Below, in pieces: positions 1 to 6,332 of a stretch of DNA of 12,283 nt. The notes beneath the pieces were generated by a model that searched no databases, was not told where the DNA came from, and worked only from the letters and a program-made list of their open reading frames with translations. How positions within the stretch are numbered: the stretch's first letter is position 1; the number at the start of each line of letters is the position of its first letter. Source of the DNA: Chromatiales bacterium (GTDB lineage: Bacteria > Pseudomonadota > Gammaproteobacteria > Chromatiales > Chromatiaceae); contig JAHEIA010000032.1 in the NCBI GenBank assembly GCA_024639625.1, positions 1-12,283 of the forward strand. Direction: 5' to 3'. A program made the position numbers and the translations under genes.

Positions 1-93
1 CGTTCCAGTTTCCGCAATTTTGCGCTGCGGGATACGCGCACCCATGTTGCCGGTACGCGGCTGGTGTTCCCGCCGCGGGATCCGATCCAGTAA
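1..93 (+). CDS. Possible 3' end of an unidentified gene (truncated by window edge)
   Basis: Frame 1 is open from the window edge to a TAA at 91-93. It reads as about 30 residues ending in ...GTRLVFPPRDPIQ. About 70% of codons end in G or C, as expected for a coding frame in this genome. The TAA is separated from the nadC stop codon (100-102, other strand) by only CCCGGG, a spacing typical of two convergent genes. I do not recognise the family. The stretch is short enough to be open by chance, and a competing minus-strand ATG at 45-43 running off the edge cannot be excluded. Confidence 0.35.
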   Translation, partial: RSSFRNFALRDTRTHVAGTRLVFPPRDPIQ

Positions 94-99
94 CCCGGG

Positions 100-942
100 T
101 CAGGATGGCAGGAAGCGCATCGATAGATCGACCGCGCGCACGTCCTTGGTCAGGGCGCCGACCGAGATGTCGTCCACCCCCGTCTCGGCAATCCGCCGCA
201 CCCGCTCCAGGGTAACCCCGCCGGATGCCTCGAGGCGAGCCGCCCCGGCGTTGACGCGCACCGCCTCGCGCAGCTGCTCGGGCGGGAAATTGTCCAGCAG
301 CAGGTGGACCGCCCCCGCCGCCAGTGCCTCCCGCAGCTGATCCAGATCCTCAACCTCGACCTCGATGTCCACCTCCGGCGCCGAGCCGCGCGCGGCGATG
401 ACCGCTGCCGCTACCGAGCCGGCCGCGGCGATATGGTTTTCCTTGATCAGAATGGCGTCGTAGAGGCCGACGCGGTGATTGTGGCCGCCGCCGCAGCGCA
501 CCGCGTATTTCTGCGCCAGGCGCAGACCCGGTACGGTCTTGCGGGTATCCAGAACGCGCGCGCCGGTACCCGCCACCGCCTCGCTGTAGCGGCGCGCCAG
601 GGTTGCCGTTCCGGACAGGGTCTGCAAGAAGTTTAGCGCGGTGCGCTCGCCGCTCAGCAGGGACCGGGTTTCCCCCCCCAGCCGACATAGGACCTCACCG
701 GGGCCAATCGCCTCGCCATCCTGCTTCTCCCAGCGGATGCGGATGTCGGGATCCAACTGCCGGAACACCTGGTCGAACCAGGAACAACCGCAGAGCACAG
801 CCTCCTCGCGCGAGATGACCTGCACCCGCGACAGGGTGCCCGGCGGGATCAGCTGCGCGGTGAGATCTCCCGGACCGATGTCCTCGGCCAGCGCTGAGCG
901 GACCTGGGCCGCGATCGCTTCGGCTGGCGGCAGCGGACTCAT
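100..942 (-). CDS. nadC: Nicotinate-nucleotide pyrophosphorylase, carboxylating (quinolinate phosphoribosyltransferase)
   Basis: This cytosolic enzyme of de novo NAD synthesis converts quinolinate and PRPP to nicotinate mononucleotide, CO2 and pyrophosphate. The 280-residue product has the usual family length. Visible family motifs are SGERTALNFLQTLSG (97-111), DTRKT (132-136), GGGHNHR (151-157), the IKENH segment (166-170), LDNF (216-219) and the phosphate-binding SGG (240-242) followed by GVDDISVGALT. The ATG at 942-940 overlaps the TGA of the upstream FKBP gene as ATGA. No clear ribosome-binding site precedes it, so translation is probably coupled. It is the last gene of its transcript and ends 6 bp from a possible convergent gene. 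No odd features were seen. Confidence 0.97.
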   Translation of the reverse strand: MSPLPPAEAIAAQVRSALAEDIGPGDLTAQLIPPGTLSRVQVISREEAVLCGCSWFDQVFRQLDPDIRIRWEKQDGEAIGPGEVLCRLGGETRSLLSGERTALNFLQTLSGTATLARRYSEAVAGTGARVLDTRKTVPGLRLAQKYAVRCGGGHNHRVGLYDAILIKENHIAAAGSVAAAVIAARGSAPEVDIEVEVEDLDQLREALAAGAVHLLLDNFPPEQLREAVRVNAGAARLEASGGVTLERVRRIAETGVDDISVGALTKDVRAVDLSMRFLPS

Positions 943-1283
943 GAGGCGGTGGCGACCGCCAGAAGTTCCACTTCGAATACCAGGGTGGCGTGCGGCGGGA
1001 TCACCCCACCGGCGCCCGCGGCGCCATATCCCAGCGCGGGAGGGATCACCAGGCGCCGGGTGCCTCCGACCTGCATGCCCTGCACTCCTTCGTCCCAGCC
1101 GCGGATCACCCGCCCCGCGCCGAGCCGAAACTCGAACGGGGCATCACGGTCGCGGCTCGAATCGAACTTGCCGCCGCTGCTCAGCCAACCGGTGTAGTGC
1201 ACGGAAACGGTATCGCCTGCCTTTGCCGGCGTACCCGTGCCCTGTGACAGGTCCTCGAATTTGACGGTGATCCGCTCGCCCAT
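939..1283 (-). CDS. FKBP-type peptidyl-prolyl cis-trans isomerase, single domain
   Basis: The product is a stand-alone FKBP domain that catalyses cis-trans isomerisation of X-Pro bonds and acts as a folding helper. From the chosen start it has 114 residues. All the classical FKBP12 pocket residues are present at a constant offset of four: Tyr30, Phe40, Asp41, Phe50, Val59, Ile60, Trp63, Tyr86 and Phe103. No signal peptide is seen, so it should be cytosolic. The frame extends to an upstream ATG at 1319, but I chose the ATG at 1283-1281 for two reasons. A GAGG lies 9 nt before it, and a promoter-like pair (-10 TAGAAT at 1323-1318) would place the transcript start near 1311. Its TGA overlaps the nadC ATG. 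It is not a SlyD-type protein: it lacks the insert-in-flap domain and a His/Cys-rich tail. Confidence 0.93.
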   Translation of the reverse strand: MGERITVKFEDLSQGTGTPAKAGDTVSVHYTGWLSSGGKFDSSRDRDAPFEFRLGAGRVIRGWDEGVQGMQVGGTRRLVIPPALGYGAAGAGGVIPPHATLVFEVELLAVATAS

Positions 1284-1300
1284 CGCTGTCACCCTCTGCA
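1281..1300 (-). promoter_or_regulatory. Ribosome-binding site that decides the FKBP start
   Basis: Read on the minus strand, AGAGGGTGACAGCG lies directly before the ATG at 1283-1281, so GAGG has a 9-nt spacer. The alternative ATGs at 1319 and 1301 have no purine-rich site at normal distance. This makes the shorter, 114-residue protein the better choice. Confidence 0.6.
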
Positions 1301-1317
1301 TGGCGCCAAAGGACTCC

Positions 1318-1346
1318 ATTCTAGGCTAGCCGGCAGGTTTCATGAA
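1318..1346 (-). promoter_or_regulatory. Putative sigma70-like promoter for FKBP-nadC
   Basis: On the minus strand TTCATG (1346-1341) is followed after exactly 17 nt by TAGAAT (1323-1318). The -10 matches the consensus at 5 of 6 positions and the -35 at 3 of 6. Transcription would begin near 1311, downstream of the ATG at 1319 and about 28 nt before the preferred ATG at 1283. It lies in the 138-bp gap after the DUF1631 gene, so FKBP-nadC may be expressed apart from that gene. This is judged by eye only. Confidence 0.35.
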
Positions 1347-1457
1347 GGGTTCGGGAAACCGGAGCCGCAGCGCCGCCGCTACAGCGAGGATCCGCCTTCA
1401 CGCAATAGGCGGACAGGGATGACAGGTGGCGCTTCGCAGGCGAGGCGAGTGCCGCAG

Positions 1458-3713
1458 CTAGGCGCCGCGCGACGGGGCATCCTCGCTGGAAAGCATTTGC
1501 ATCATGGAAGCCAGAGCCCGCTCCACCAGCGGAACCTCTTCCTCGTGCAAGACTTCCGCGCTGCCGGACTGGAACAAAGCGGCAATCTCCCGGGTGCTCA
1601 GCTCGGCAAGCTTCAGACCCTTGCGGTTGACGAACAGGTAGACATCGCTGGCATCGCTCTTCCAAGCCAGCTTGGCGCGGACCTTTCCTGCATCGTCACC
1701 CAGGGTTTCCAGCCAGTCCCCTTCCTTCAGCTCAGCGGCGCGGCGCAGAAACACGTCGGGCGGCAAGGCTGCCTTAGGCACCGGGGGCTGTTCGGGCTCT
1801 TGTTGCACCGCATCCGCCGGAGCCGGATCCCCGGCAACCGGCTCGGCTTCAGGGGGCCGCGCCTGCAGGGCGCGCAGACAGATGATGTGCCGAGCCTGCA
1901 GATCCTTGAACAGCTTCGACATCGCATGCGGGTCGTACGCGATGCCCTCGAGGCCCTCGCGTAGTTTCGCCAACAGCTCAGGGATCCCGGTCAGCAACTC
2001 GCCACGCGCCAGGGTACTGGTCTTAATTTCGACGCTCCAGAGCAGTCGGTCGACCACCGAAACCGCGTGCCGCCAAGCGCCGCTCTCCGGTCCCTGGCGC
2101 AGATAGGTCAAGAGCAGAACGTCTCTCCAGGCCTCGCGGAGCAATCGCTGGGCGATCTCGGGCACGTTGTCGCGCAGCGCCAGGCGGCTTTCGATCTCCT
2201 GCTCCACCCGCCGCCGCGCAACCCGCAACTGTTCGCGGCCCTTGCTCACCTGCCGGGTGCGCTCCTCGGCCAACTCCGCGTCGTGCGCCTCCTTCTCCAG
2301 GAACGCGGACAATTCCTGGCTGATCTGATTGAGCACCGCCGGCTCGTTCTCGAACTCCATCAGCACGCGGTTGACGTAGGATTCGATACGTCCGTACCAG
2401 CTGTTCGCGGAGCGGTCCCCATCGTCACTCCAGCGAAAAGCCATATCGCTCAGGTTGTTCAGGAGCCGCCGCGCAGGGTGCGCCTTGTTACGGAAAACAG
2501 AATGGTCGACGATCGCGATCTTGGCCATCGGAATCTGCAGGCGCAACAGCAGCGCTTTCATCGGATCCGACAACCCCCGGTCTTCCACTAGAAAATCGAA
2601 CAACATGGAGACCACATCCAAGGCGTCGATCTGCTCTTCCGCCAGCCTGCGGTTTACCTTGCCCTCCTGACCTAGACGAAGGGCCTGCGCAAGGTCCGTC
2701 TTGATCTGCTCTCGAGGCAGTCGCTGCGGATCCTCGTCAAAAGCGGTTGCCGCGAGGTGCGAGCGCTGCAGTTCCGACAGCGCGGACACCAGTTCCTTGG
2801 CGCCGACGACATAGACCTGCACCCCGGCGGAGACCGGCGACTGGGGCTGCGCGTCCGCTCCGAAACGGCGTCGCTGGTGCAGCAATCGTTGCATCAAGGT
2901 GAAGGCATCGCCGCCCGCGTAGGCCGTCGATTCCTCGCCCGCCTCGGCTGTACCCCGCGCCTGCGGTTGCTCGGGCACCCCCTCGGCCTTGCGCACCGCC
3001 GGGGAAACCGGATGGCTACGGACCTTCGGTGTGAGCCCCGGCAGAACGCCCGCGTGATCAAGGCGCGAATTCAGCTCTTCGTAGAGGCCGCCGATGTAAA
3101 GAATAACGTCCTTTTCGAATCGCTTGTACAAGACCAGCTTGCTATGGATCCCCAGATCCAGGGGGCGGATCGCTTCGCGGAAATGTTCACACAGGGCGAG
3201 GGGGGAAAGCGGATTGTTCTTTTTGTTGACCTCCGCCCCATCGAGGAGCTCCGAGAAGCGGCGTTCGAGGGCGAACAGGTCTTTTTCGAAGCGCTTTTCG
3301 GCCCGGCCGGCAGTCTCGGTCGTAGCGACATACTCTTCGAGTTCTTCCTCCTCGAGCAACTCCATGTTTGGCACATCGGAACGCACCTGGCCACGGCCCG
3401 CCTCGCCCTGCCAGAATTTGCCGAACTGCTCGAGCACCATCTGCCGCCATCGCTGCTGGACCCTTTCGCGGTGCAACCGCAATTCCCGCAACGCGATGAA
3501 GTAATCGTAATGTTCCGGCGAGCTGGAGGATTTCTCCGCCAGCTCGAAGAGAATGTCATCCGCCTTTTCGAAGAAACCATCGCTCAACTGGAAAAGCACG
3601 CGGCTGATTTCCTCACGACAGGCATTCACCAGGCGCAACCGCTCCTGGCGCATAGTCTGGCGTCTGCCATCGCCGGTAGTGCGGAACGGAACGATTTTTT
3701 CTTCGCTGGTCAT
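1458..3713 (-). CDS. DUF1631 family protein of unknown function
   Basis: This 751-residue protein matches what I know of DUF1631, large proteins found in gammaproteobacteria and sometimes mislabelled thymidine phosphorylase. It has no signal peptide or membrane segment. It is highly charged and mostly helical by appearance, with long Glu/Arg-rich stretches likely to form coiled coils. A Pro/Ala/Glu-rich linker (roughly 615-650) separates the main body from a compact C-terminal domain (roughly 655-735). That domain contains LKEGDWLETL, KLAWKSDASDVYLFVNRKG and ELSTREIAALF, and looks like a small beta-barrel reminiscent of PilZ-type domains; this last point is inference. The ATG at 3713-3711 has a weak Shine-Dalgarno but lies 27 nt downstream of a perfect TATAAT. 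The gene lies upstream of FKBP-nadC on the same strand and is divergent from the ump-amp operon. In Pseudomonas a gene of this family, as I recall, sits between nadC and ampD, so the neighbourhood is conserved. Confidence 0.88.
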   Translation of the reverse strand: MTSEEKIVPFRTTGDGRRQTMRQERLRLVNACREEISRVLFQLSDGFFEKADDILFELAEKSSSSPEHYDYFIALRELRLHRERVQQRWRQMVLEQFGKFWQGEAGRGQVRSDVPNMELLEEEELEEYVATTETAGRAEKRFEKDLFALERRFSELLDGAEVNKKNNPLSPLALCEHFREAIRPLDLGIHSKLVLYKRFEKDVILYIGGLYEELNSRLDHAGVLPGLTPKVRSHPVSPAVRKAEGVPEQPQARGTAEAGEESTAYAGGDAFTLMQRLLHQRRRFGADAQPQSPVSAGVQVYVVGAKELVSALSELQRSHLAATAFDEDPQRLPREQIKTDLAQALRLGQEGKVNRRLAEEQIDALDVVSMLFDFLVEDRGLSDPMKALLLRLQIPMAKIAIVDHSVFRNKAHPARRLLNNLSDMAFRWSDDGDRSANSWYGRIESYVNRVLMEFENEPAVLNQISQELSAFLEKEAHDAELAEERTRQVSKGREQLRVARRRVEQEIESRLALRDNVPEIAQRLLREAWRDVLLLTYLRQGPESGAWRHAVSVVDRLLWSVEIKTSTLARGELLTGIPELLAKLREGLEGIAYDPHAMSKLFKDLQARHIICLRALQARPPEAEPVAGDPAPADAVQQEPEQPPVPKAALPPDVFLRRAAELKEGDWLETLGDDAGKVRAKLAWKSDASDVYLFVNRKGLKLAELSTREIAALFQSGSAEVLHEEEVPLVERALASMMQMLSSEDAPSRGA

Positions 3714-3740
3714 TGTCTAGGCAACATCGCGCTGCTTCAG

Positions 3741-3746
3741 ATTATA
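3741..3746 (-). promoter_or_regulatory. Perfect -10 box (TATAAT) for the DUF1631 gene
   Basis: On the minus strand TATAAT occupies 3746-3741, 27 nt before the ATG at 3713. A transcript would start near 3734 with a leader of about 20 nt. No -35 match is visible at 16-18 nt spacing (AAACGA at 17 nt), so activator dependence is possible or the match may be fortuitous. Confidence 0.45.
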
Positions 3747-3894
3747 AGCCGTAAGCGCAATCTTCGTTTTGCGTGCCTTCGAGCCCCAACTTGTATTAAA
3801 GTTCTGCGGAGACAAATATGCTGTGCGAGACCTCACACTTGGCCCGGTTGTGGCTCCGGTCGTGGGAAAGAATCAGCCTGCGGAGGGGCGCGTC

Positions 3895-3918
3895 CATGCC
3901 CCGCGCCCTGGGGGCATG
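3895..3918. promoter_or_regulatory. 8-bp perfect inverted repeat, candidate operator for the ump-amp operon
   Basis: CATGCCCC (3895-3902) and GGGGCATG (3911-3918) are exact reverse complements separated by 8 bp. The right arm touches TACAAT at 3919-3924, a 5-of-6 match to a -10 box, so the dyad would cover the spacer and -35 positions where no good -35 hexamer is seen. That arrangement is typical of sites for dimeric regulators, but a hairpin without regulatory role is the alternative. Confidence 0.4.
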
Positions 3919-3924
3919 TACAAT
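3919..3924 (+). promoter_or_regulatory. Candidate -10 box (TACAAT) for the umpA operon
   Basis: TACAAT matches the sigma70 -10 consensus at 5 of 6 positions, in an otherwise GC-rich stretch. Transcription would begin near 3931 and give a leader of about 115 nt before the umpA ATG. The hexamer 17 nt upstream (ATGCCC) is not -35-like and lies inside the inverted repeat. Confidence 0.35.
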
Positions 3925-3951
3925 AGGTGCCCTGCGGGTGGCCCTTATCCG

Positions 3952-3982
3952 GTGATTTGCACGCATCTGTGGCGCAAGTCAC
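3952..3982 (+). other. Potential hairpin in the umpA leader
   Basis: GTGATTTGC (3952-3960) can pair with GCAAGTCAC (3974-3982) in RNA over 9 bp, with one G-T wobble and a 13-nt loop. It is followed by smaller CG-rich dyads at about 3994-4010. No U-tract follows, so it is not an intrinsic terminator. I do not recognise a known riboswitch. Confidence 0.3.
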
Positions 3983-4044
3983 GAGTGGCGTTCGAGGACT
4001 CGCGGGCGAGGCAAATCGATACCCGAGGTCGGCTAGCGAATACG

Positions 4045-4779
4045 ATGCGAGAACTGCTGGGTCATCTATACAAATCGCTCTTCGACAGCGTCCGAGACCT
4101 TGTCCCGATCCTCGGCGTCATCGCGTTCTTCCAGTTGCTGGTACTGCGCCAACCGTTCCCCAATTTTGCCGAACTGCTCATCGGCACCGTGCTGGTGATC
4201 ATCGGCCTCACACTGTTCGTGCACGGGCTGAAGATCGGCCTGTTCCCGATCGGCGAATCCATGGCCCAGGACTTCGCCCGCAAGGGTAGCCTGTTCTGGC
4301 TGCTGCTGTTCTCCTTCGCCCTAGGCTTTGGTACCACGGTCGCAGAGCCAGCGCTGATCGCGGTCGCGGACGAGGCGGCCAAGATCGCTGCCGAAGGGGG
4401 AATGATCGGCAACAACGAGTCCGCGAAGCACGAATACGCGACCGGTCTGCGCTTCACCGTGGCCATCTCGGTCGGGCTGGCGATCGTGATCGGGGTCATG
4501 CGTATCATCCGCGGTTGGCCGCTGCCCTATCTGATCATCGGCGGCTATCTAGGCATCGTGATCATGACTGCGTTCGCCCCCAGCGAGATCATCGGTATCG
4601 CCTACGACTCGGGCGGCGTCACCACATCGACCATCACTGTCCCCCTGGTCACCGCTCTCGGCGTAGGACTGGCGTCCAGCATCCAGGGCCGCAATCCGAT
4701 GGTGGACGGCTTCGGCCTGATCGCATTCGCCTCCCTCACGCCCATGATATTCGTCATGGGTTACGGGATGGTCTTGTAG
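4045..4779 (+). CDS. umpA: DUF1538 membrane protein, UmpA-like subunit of putative Na+(Li+,K+)/H+ antiporter
   Basis: This 244-residue, very hydrophobic DUF1538 protein has roughly six to seven membrane segments. Two polar motifs inside hydrophobic stretches stand out: [15 protein letters not shown] (94-108, Glu101) and [11 protein letters not shown] (186-196, Asp188). Both are shared with the next gene, as is the tail motif [16 protein letters not shown]. From the literature as I remember it, a pair of DUF1538 proteins (UmpA/UmpB) from Halomonas works as a two-component Na+(Li+,K+)/H+ antiporter; transport here is inferred by homology. The frame is open upstream to a TTG at 3769, but ATG 4045 gives an N terminus that aligns with UmpB. 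The ribosome-binding site is weak (GAGG at 4025-4028, 16 nt away). It is the first gene of a six-gene operon, and its TAG abuts the umpB ATG directly. Confidence 0.85.
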   Translation: MRELLGHLYKSLFDSVRDLVPILGVIAFFQLLVLRQPFPNFAELLIGTVLVIIGLTLFVHGLKIGLFPIGESMAQDFARKGSLFWLLLFSFALGFGTTVAEPALIAVADEAAKIAAEGGMIGNNESAKHEYATGLRFTVAISVGLAIVIGVMRIIRGWPLPYLIIGGYLGIVIMTAFAPSEIIGIAYDSGGVTTSTITVPLVTALGVGLASSIQGRNPMVDGFGLIAFASLTPMIFVMGYGMVL

Positions 4780-5580
4780 ATGGAAACCCTGAACGAGTTC
4801 CTCCATGCGCTGCTCGCCACGCTGCGTGACGTGGCTCCGATCGCGCTCACCATGGTGGGTTTCCAGGTGCTGGTGCTGCGCCGCCGTGTGCGCAATCTGG
4901 GGCAGATTCTGCTCGGTTTCGTGCTCGTGCTGCTCGGCCTTGCCTTCTTCCTCGAAGGGCTGGAGTTGGCGCTTTTCCCGTTGGGCAAACTGATGGCCTC
5001 GCAGCTCACCGCACCGGAGTTTCTCGGGCTCGACGAGGCCGCATCCGGAGCCGGGGTGGAATGGCAGAACTACCTATGGGTGTATTTGTTTGCGGCAGCC
5101 ATCGGCTTCTCGACCACCATTGCGGAGCCCTCGCTGATCGCGGTTGCAATCAAGGCCAATCAGGTCTCCGGCGGCGCCGTAGGCACCTGGGGTTTGCGGG
5201 TTGCGGTCGCCATCGGCGTCGCTTTCGGCATCTCCCTGGGGGCCTACCGAATCATCAGCGGCACACCACTGCACTACTACATCATGACCGGTTACGTGGT
5301 GGTCATCATCCAGACCATATTCGCACCCAAGATGATCATCGCCCTGGCCTACGATTCCGGCGGCGTCACCACTTCGACGGTGACCGTGCCGTTGGTAGCG
5401 GCCCTCGGCTTGGGCCTGTCCACCAGCATCCCCGGACGCAACCCCCTGCTCGATGGGTTCGGGCTCATCGCCTTCGCTAGCCTGTTCCCGATCATGGCGG
5501 TAATGGGATACGCCCAGCTCAGCGAGTGGGCGGCACGCCAGAGCCGAGCGCGTTCCAAATCTGAGGACTCAGGAGATTAG
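4780..5580 (+). CDS. umpB: DUF1538 membrane protein, UmpB-like second subunit of putative cation/proton antiporter
   Basis: The product has 266 residues and is a clear paralogue of the preceding protein, with the same membrane layout. It carries STTIAEPSLIAVA (111-123, Glu116), [11 protein letters not shown] (190-200, Asp192) and [16 protein letters not shown]. It differs by a longer, acidic loop around residues 78-97 and a hydrophilic C-terminal tail of about 20 residues rich in Arg, Ser and Asp, which should face the cytoplasm if the segment count is right. The ATG follows the umpA TAG with no gap, so coupled translation and a 1:1 complex are likely. Acidic residues within the membrane motifs are candidate ion- or proton-binding sites (inference). 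The assignment as antiporter subunit rests on remembered work on Halomonas UmpAB. Confidence 0.85.
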   Translation: METLNEFLHALLATLRDVAPIALTMVGFQVLVLRRRVRNLGQILLGFVLVLLGLAFFLEGLELALFPLGKLMASQLTAPEFLGLDEAASGAGVEWQNYLWVYLFAAAIGFSTTIAEPSLIAVAIKANQVSGGAVGTWGLRVAVAIGVAFGISLGAYRIISGTPLHYYIMTGYVVVIIQTIFAPKMIIALAYDSGGVTTSTVTVPLVAALGLGLSTSIPGRNPLLDGFGLIAFASLFPIMAVMGYAQLSEWAARQSRARSKSEDSGD

Positions 5581-5583
5581 AGC

Positions 5584-5934
5584 ATGCATTTCAAACTGAT
5601 CATCGCTTTGGTCGAAGACGGCCAAACCAACGCCGTGCTGGAGGCTGCGCGCAGCGCCGGGGCGACCGGGTCCACGGTCCTCTCCCAGGCCCGCGGAGAG
5701 GGCGTGAGCAAGACCAAGACCTTCTTTGGCCTGACGCTCGAGACCCAGCGCGACATGATACTGATGCTGGTGGAGGAACATCTTAGCCGAACGATCCTGG
5801 AAACCATTGCCAAGGTCGGGGAGTTCGAAGAAAAGCCCGGCACTGGGATCGCACTGCAGCTCGACGTGGAAGACGCGGTGGGGGTCAGCCATCAGATCCG
5901 TATGCTGTCCCGAGTAGTGGAGGAAGAGTTATGA
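5584..5934 (+). CDS. PII-like (GlnB/GlnK superfamily) signalling protein, divergent
   Basis: The 116-residue product has the size and strand/helix pattern of a PII trimer subunit. Residues 37-58 would form the T-loop, and PGTGIALQLDVEDAVGV (85-101) aligns with the PII B-loop and following strand. It is not a standard GlnB/GlnK. The uridylylated Tyr of the T-loop is absent: the loop reads SKTKTFFGLTLETQRD. The B-loop Lys of GDGKI is replaced by Ile, and the Arg pair after the last strand is missing. Nucleotide or other ligand binding is therefore open. An excellent AGGAG (5571-5575) lies 8 nt before the ATG. Its TGA overlaps the next start as ATGA. Position behind umpAB suggests it controls the transporter, much as GlnK binds AmtB; this is inference. 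Confidence 0.85.
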   Translation: MHFKLIIALVEDGQTNAVLEAARSAGATGSTVLSQARGEGVSKTKTFFGLTLETQRDMILMLVEEHLSRTILETIAKVGEFEEKPGTGIALQLDVEDAVGVSHQIRMLSRVVEEEL

Positions 5935-6332
5935 ACGAGAAAGTACTGGTGCGCGTGCGCGACGTGATGAAGACGCGTTTCGACATGGTCGACGGCATGG
6001 ACACAGTCGCCGACGCGCTCGACACCATGGAACACGTGGATACCAAATCGCTGATCGTCGACAAACGGCACGAAGACGACGAATACGGCATGGTTCTGGT
6101 AGCGGACATCGCGCGCCAGGTGCTGGCGGTCGACCGCCCGCCGGACCGGGTCAACATCTATGAGATCATGTCCAAGCCCGTGGTGCATGTACACCCGGAC
6201 ATGGACATCCGCTACTGCGCGCGCCTGTTCGCCCGCTTTCACTTCTCCCGCGCTCCGGTGGTCGAACATGGGAAGGTCATCGGGATCGTCAGCTATACCG
6301 ACATGGTCGTGAAAGGGCTGCGTCGGCGTTGA
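5931..6332 (+). CDS. Stand-alone two-CBS-domain protein
   Basis: This 133-residue cytosolic protein consists almost only of a tandem CBS pair (Bateman module). CBS1 runs from about 8 to 66 (VRDVMKTRFDMV... YGMVLVADIAR) and CBS2 from about 75 to 130 (IYEIMSKPVVHVHPDMDIRYCARLF... GIVSYTDMVVKGL). CBS modules usually bind AMP, ADP, ATP or SAM and gate a partner protein. The xxDMV and GIVSYTDM signatures typical of adenosine-binding sites are partly present. The ATG overlaps the PII stop (ATGA), with a strong GGAGGAAGAG at 5919-5928. No effector domain is attached, so a partner is expected; the nearest candidates are UmpA/UmpB. The specific ligand cannot be read from sequence. Confidence 0.92.
   Translation: MNEKVLVRVRDVMKTRFDMVDGMDTVADALDTMEHVDTKSLIVDKRHEDDEYGMVLVADIARQVLAVDRPPDRVNIYEIMSKPVVHVHPDMDIRYCARLFARFHFSRAPVVEHGKVIGIVSYTDMVVKGLRRR

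Larger units (their letters stand above)
3714..4044. other. Divergent intergenic region with promoters and inverted repeats
   Basis: These 331 bp lie between the diverging DUF1631 and umpA genes. A + strand frame is open across most of it from a TTG at 3769, but its translation has no domain-like character and the conserved start of UmpA is at 4045, so I treat the region as non-coding. It holds a TATAAT for the left gene, an 8-bp perfect inverted repeat next to a TACAAT box for the right operon, and two or three potential RNA hairpins near the umpA start. It is the only sizeable non-coding stretch in the window. Confidence 0.7.

Noticed and set aside
1336..1360. GGTTTC...GAAACC inverted repeat (6-bp arms, 13-nt loop) after the DUF1631 gene
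   Set aside because: The stem is short with no adjacent T-run on the transcribed strand, and it overlaps the putative FKBP -35. It is not convincing as a terminator.
1391..1413. TCCGCC...GGCGGA inverted repeat (6-bp arms, 11-nt loop) in the DUF1631-FKBP gap
   Set aside because: It has no T-run and a long loop. In GC-rich DNA such a dyad is expected by chance, so I do not call it a terminator.
3791..3813. TTGTAT-N17-AAATAT as an alternative + strand promoter
   Set aside because: Only 3 of 6 matches in each hexamer. The TACAAT box at 3919 is the better candidate.
2757..3926. Long + strand open frame (389 codons) opposite the DUF1631 gene
   Set aside because: It is antisense to a protein with clear family identity. 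Its translation has no recognisable domain, and GC-rich genomes commonly leave such frames open.
3769..4044. TTG-initiated N-terminal extension of UmpA by 92 residues
   Set aside because: The extension has no domain or signal character and crosses the likely promoter dyad. The shorter start aligns with UmpB and gives the usual DUF1538 length.
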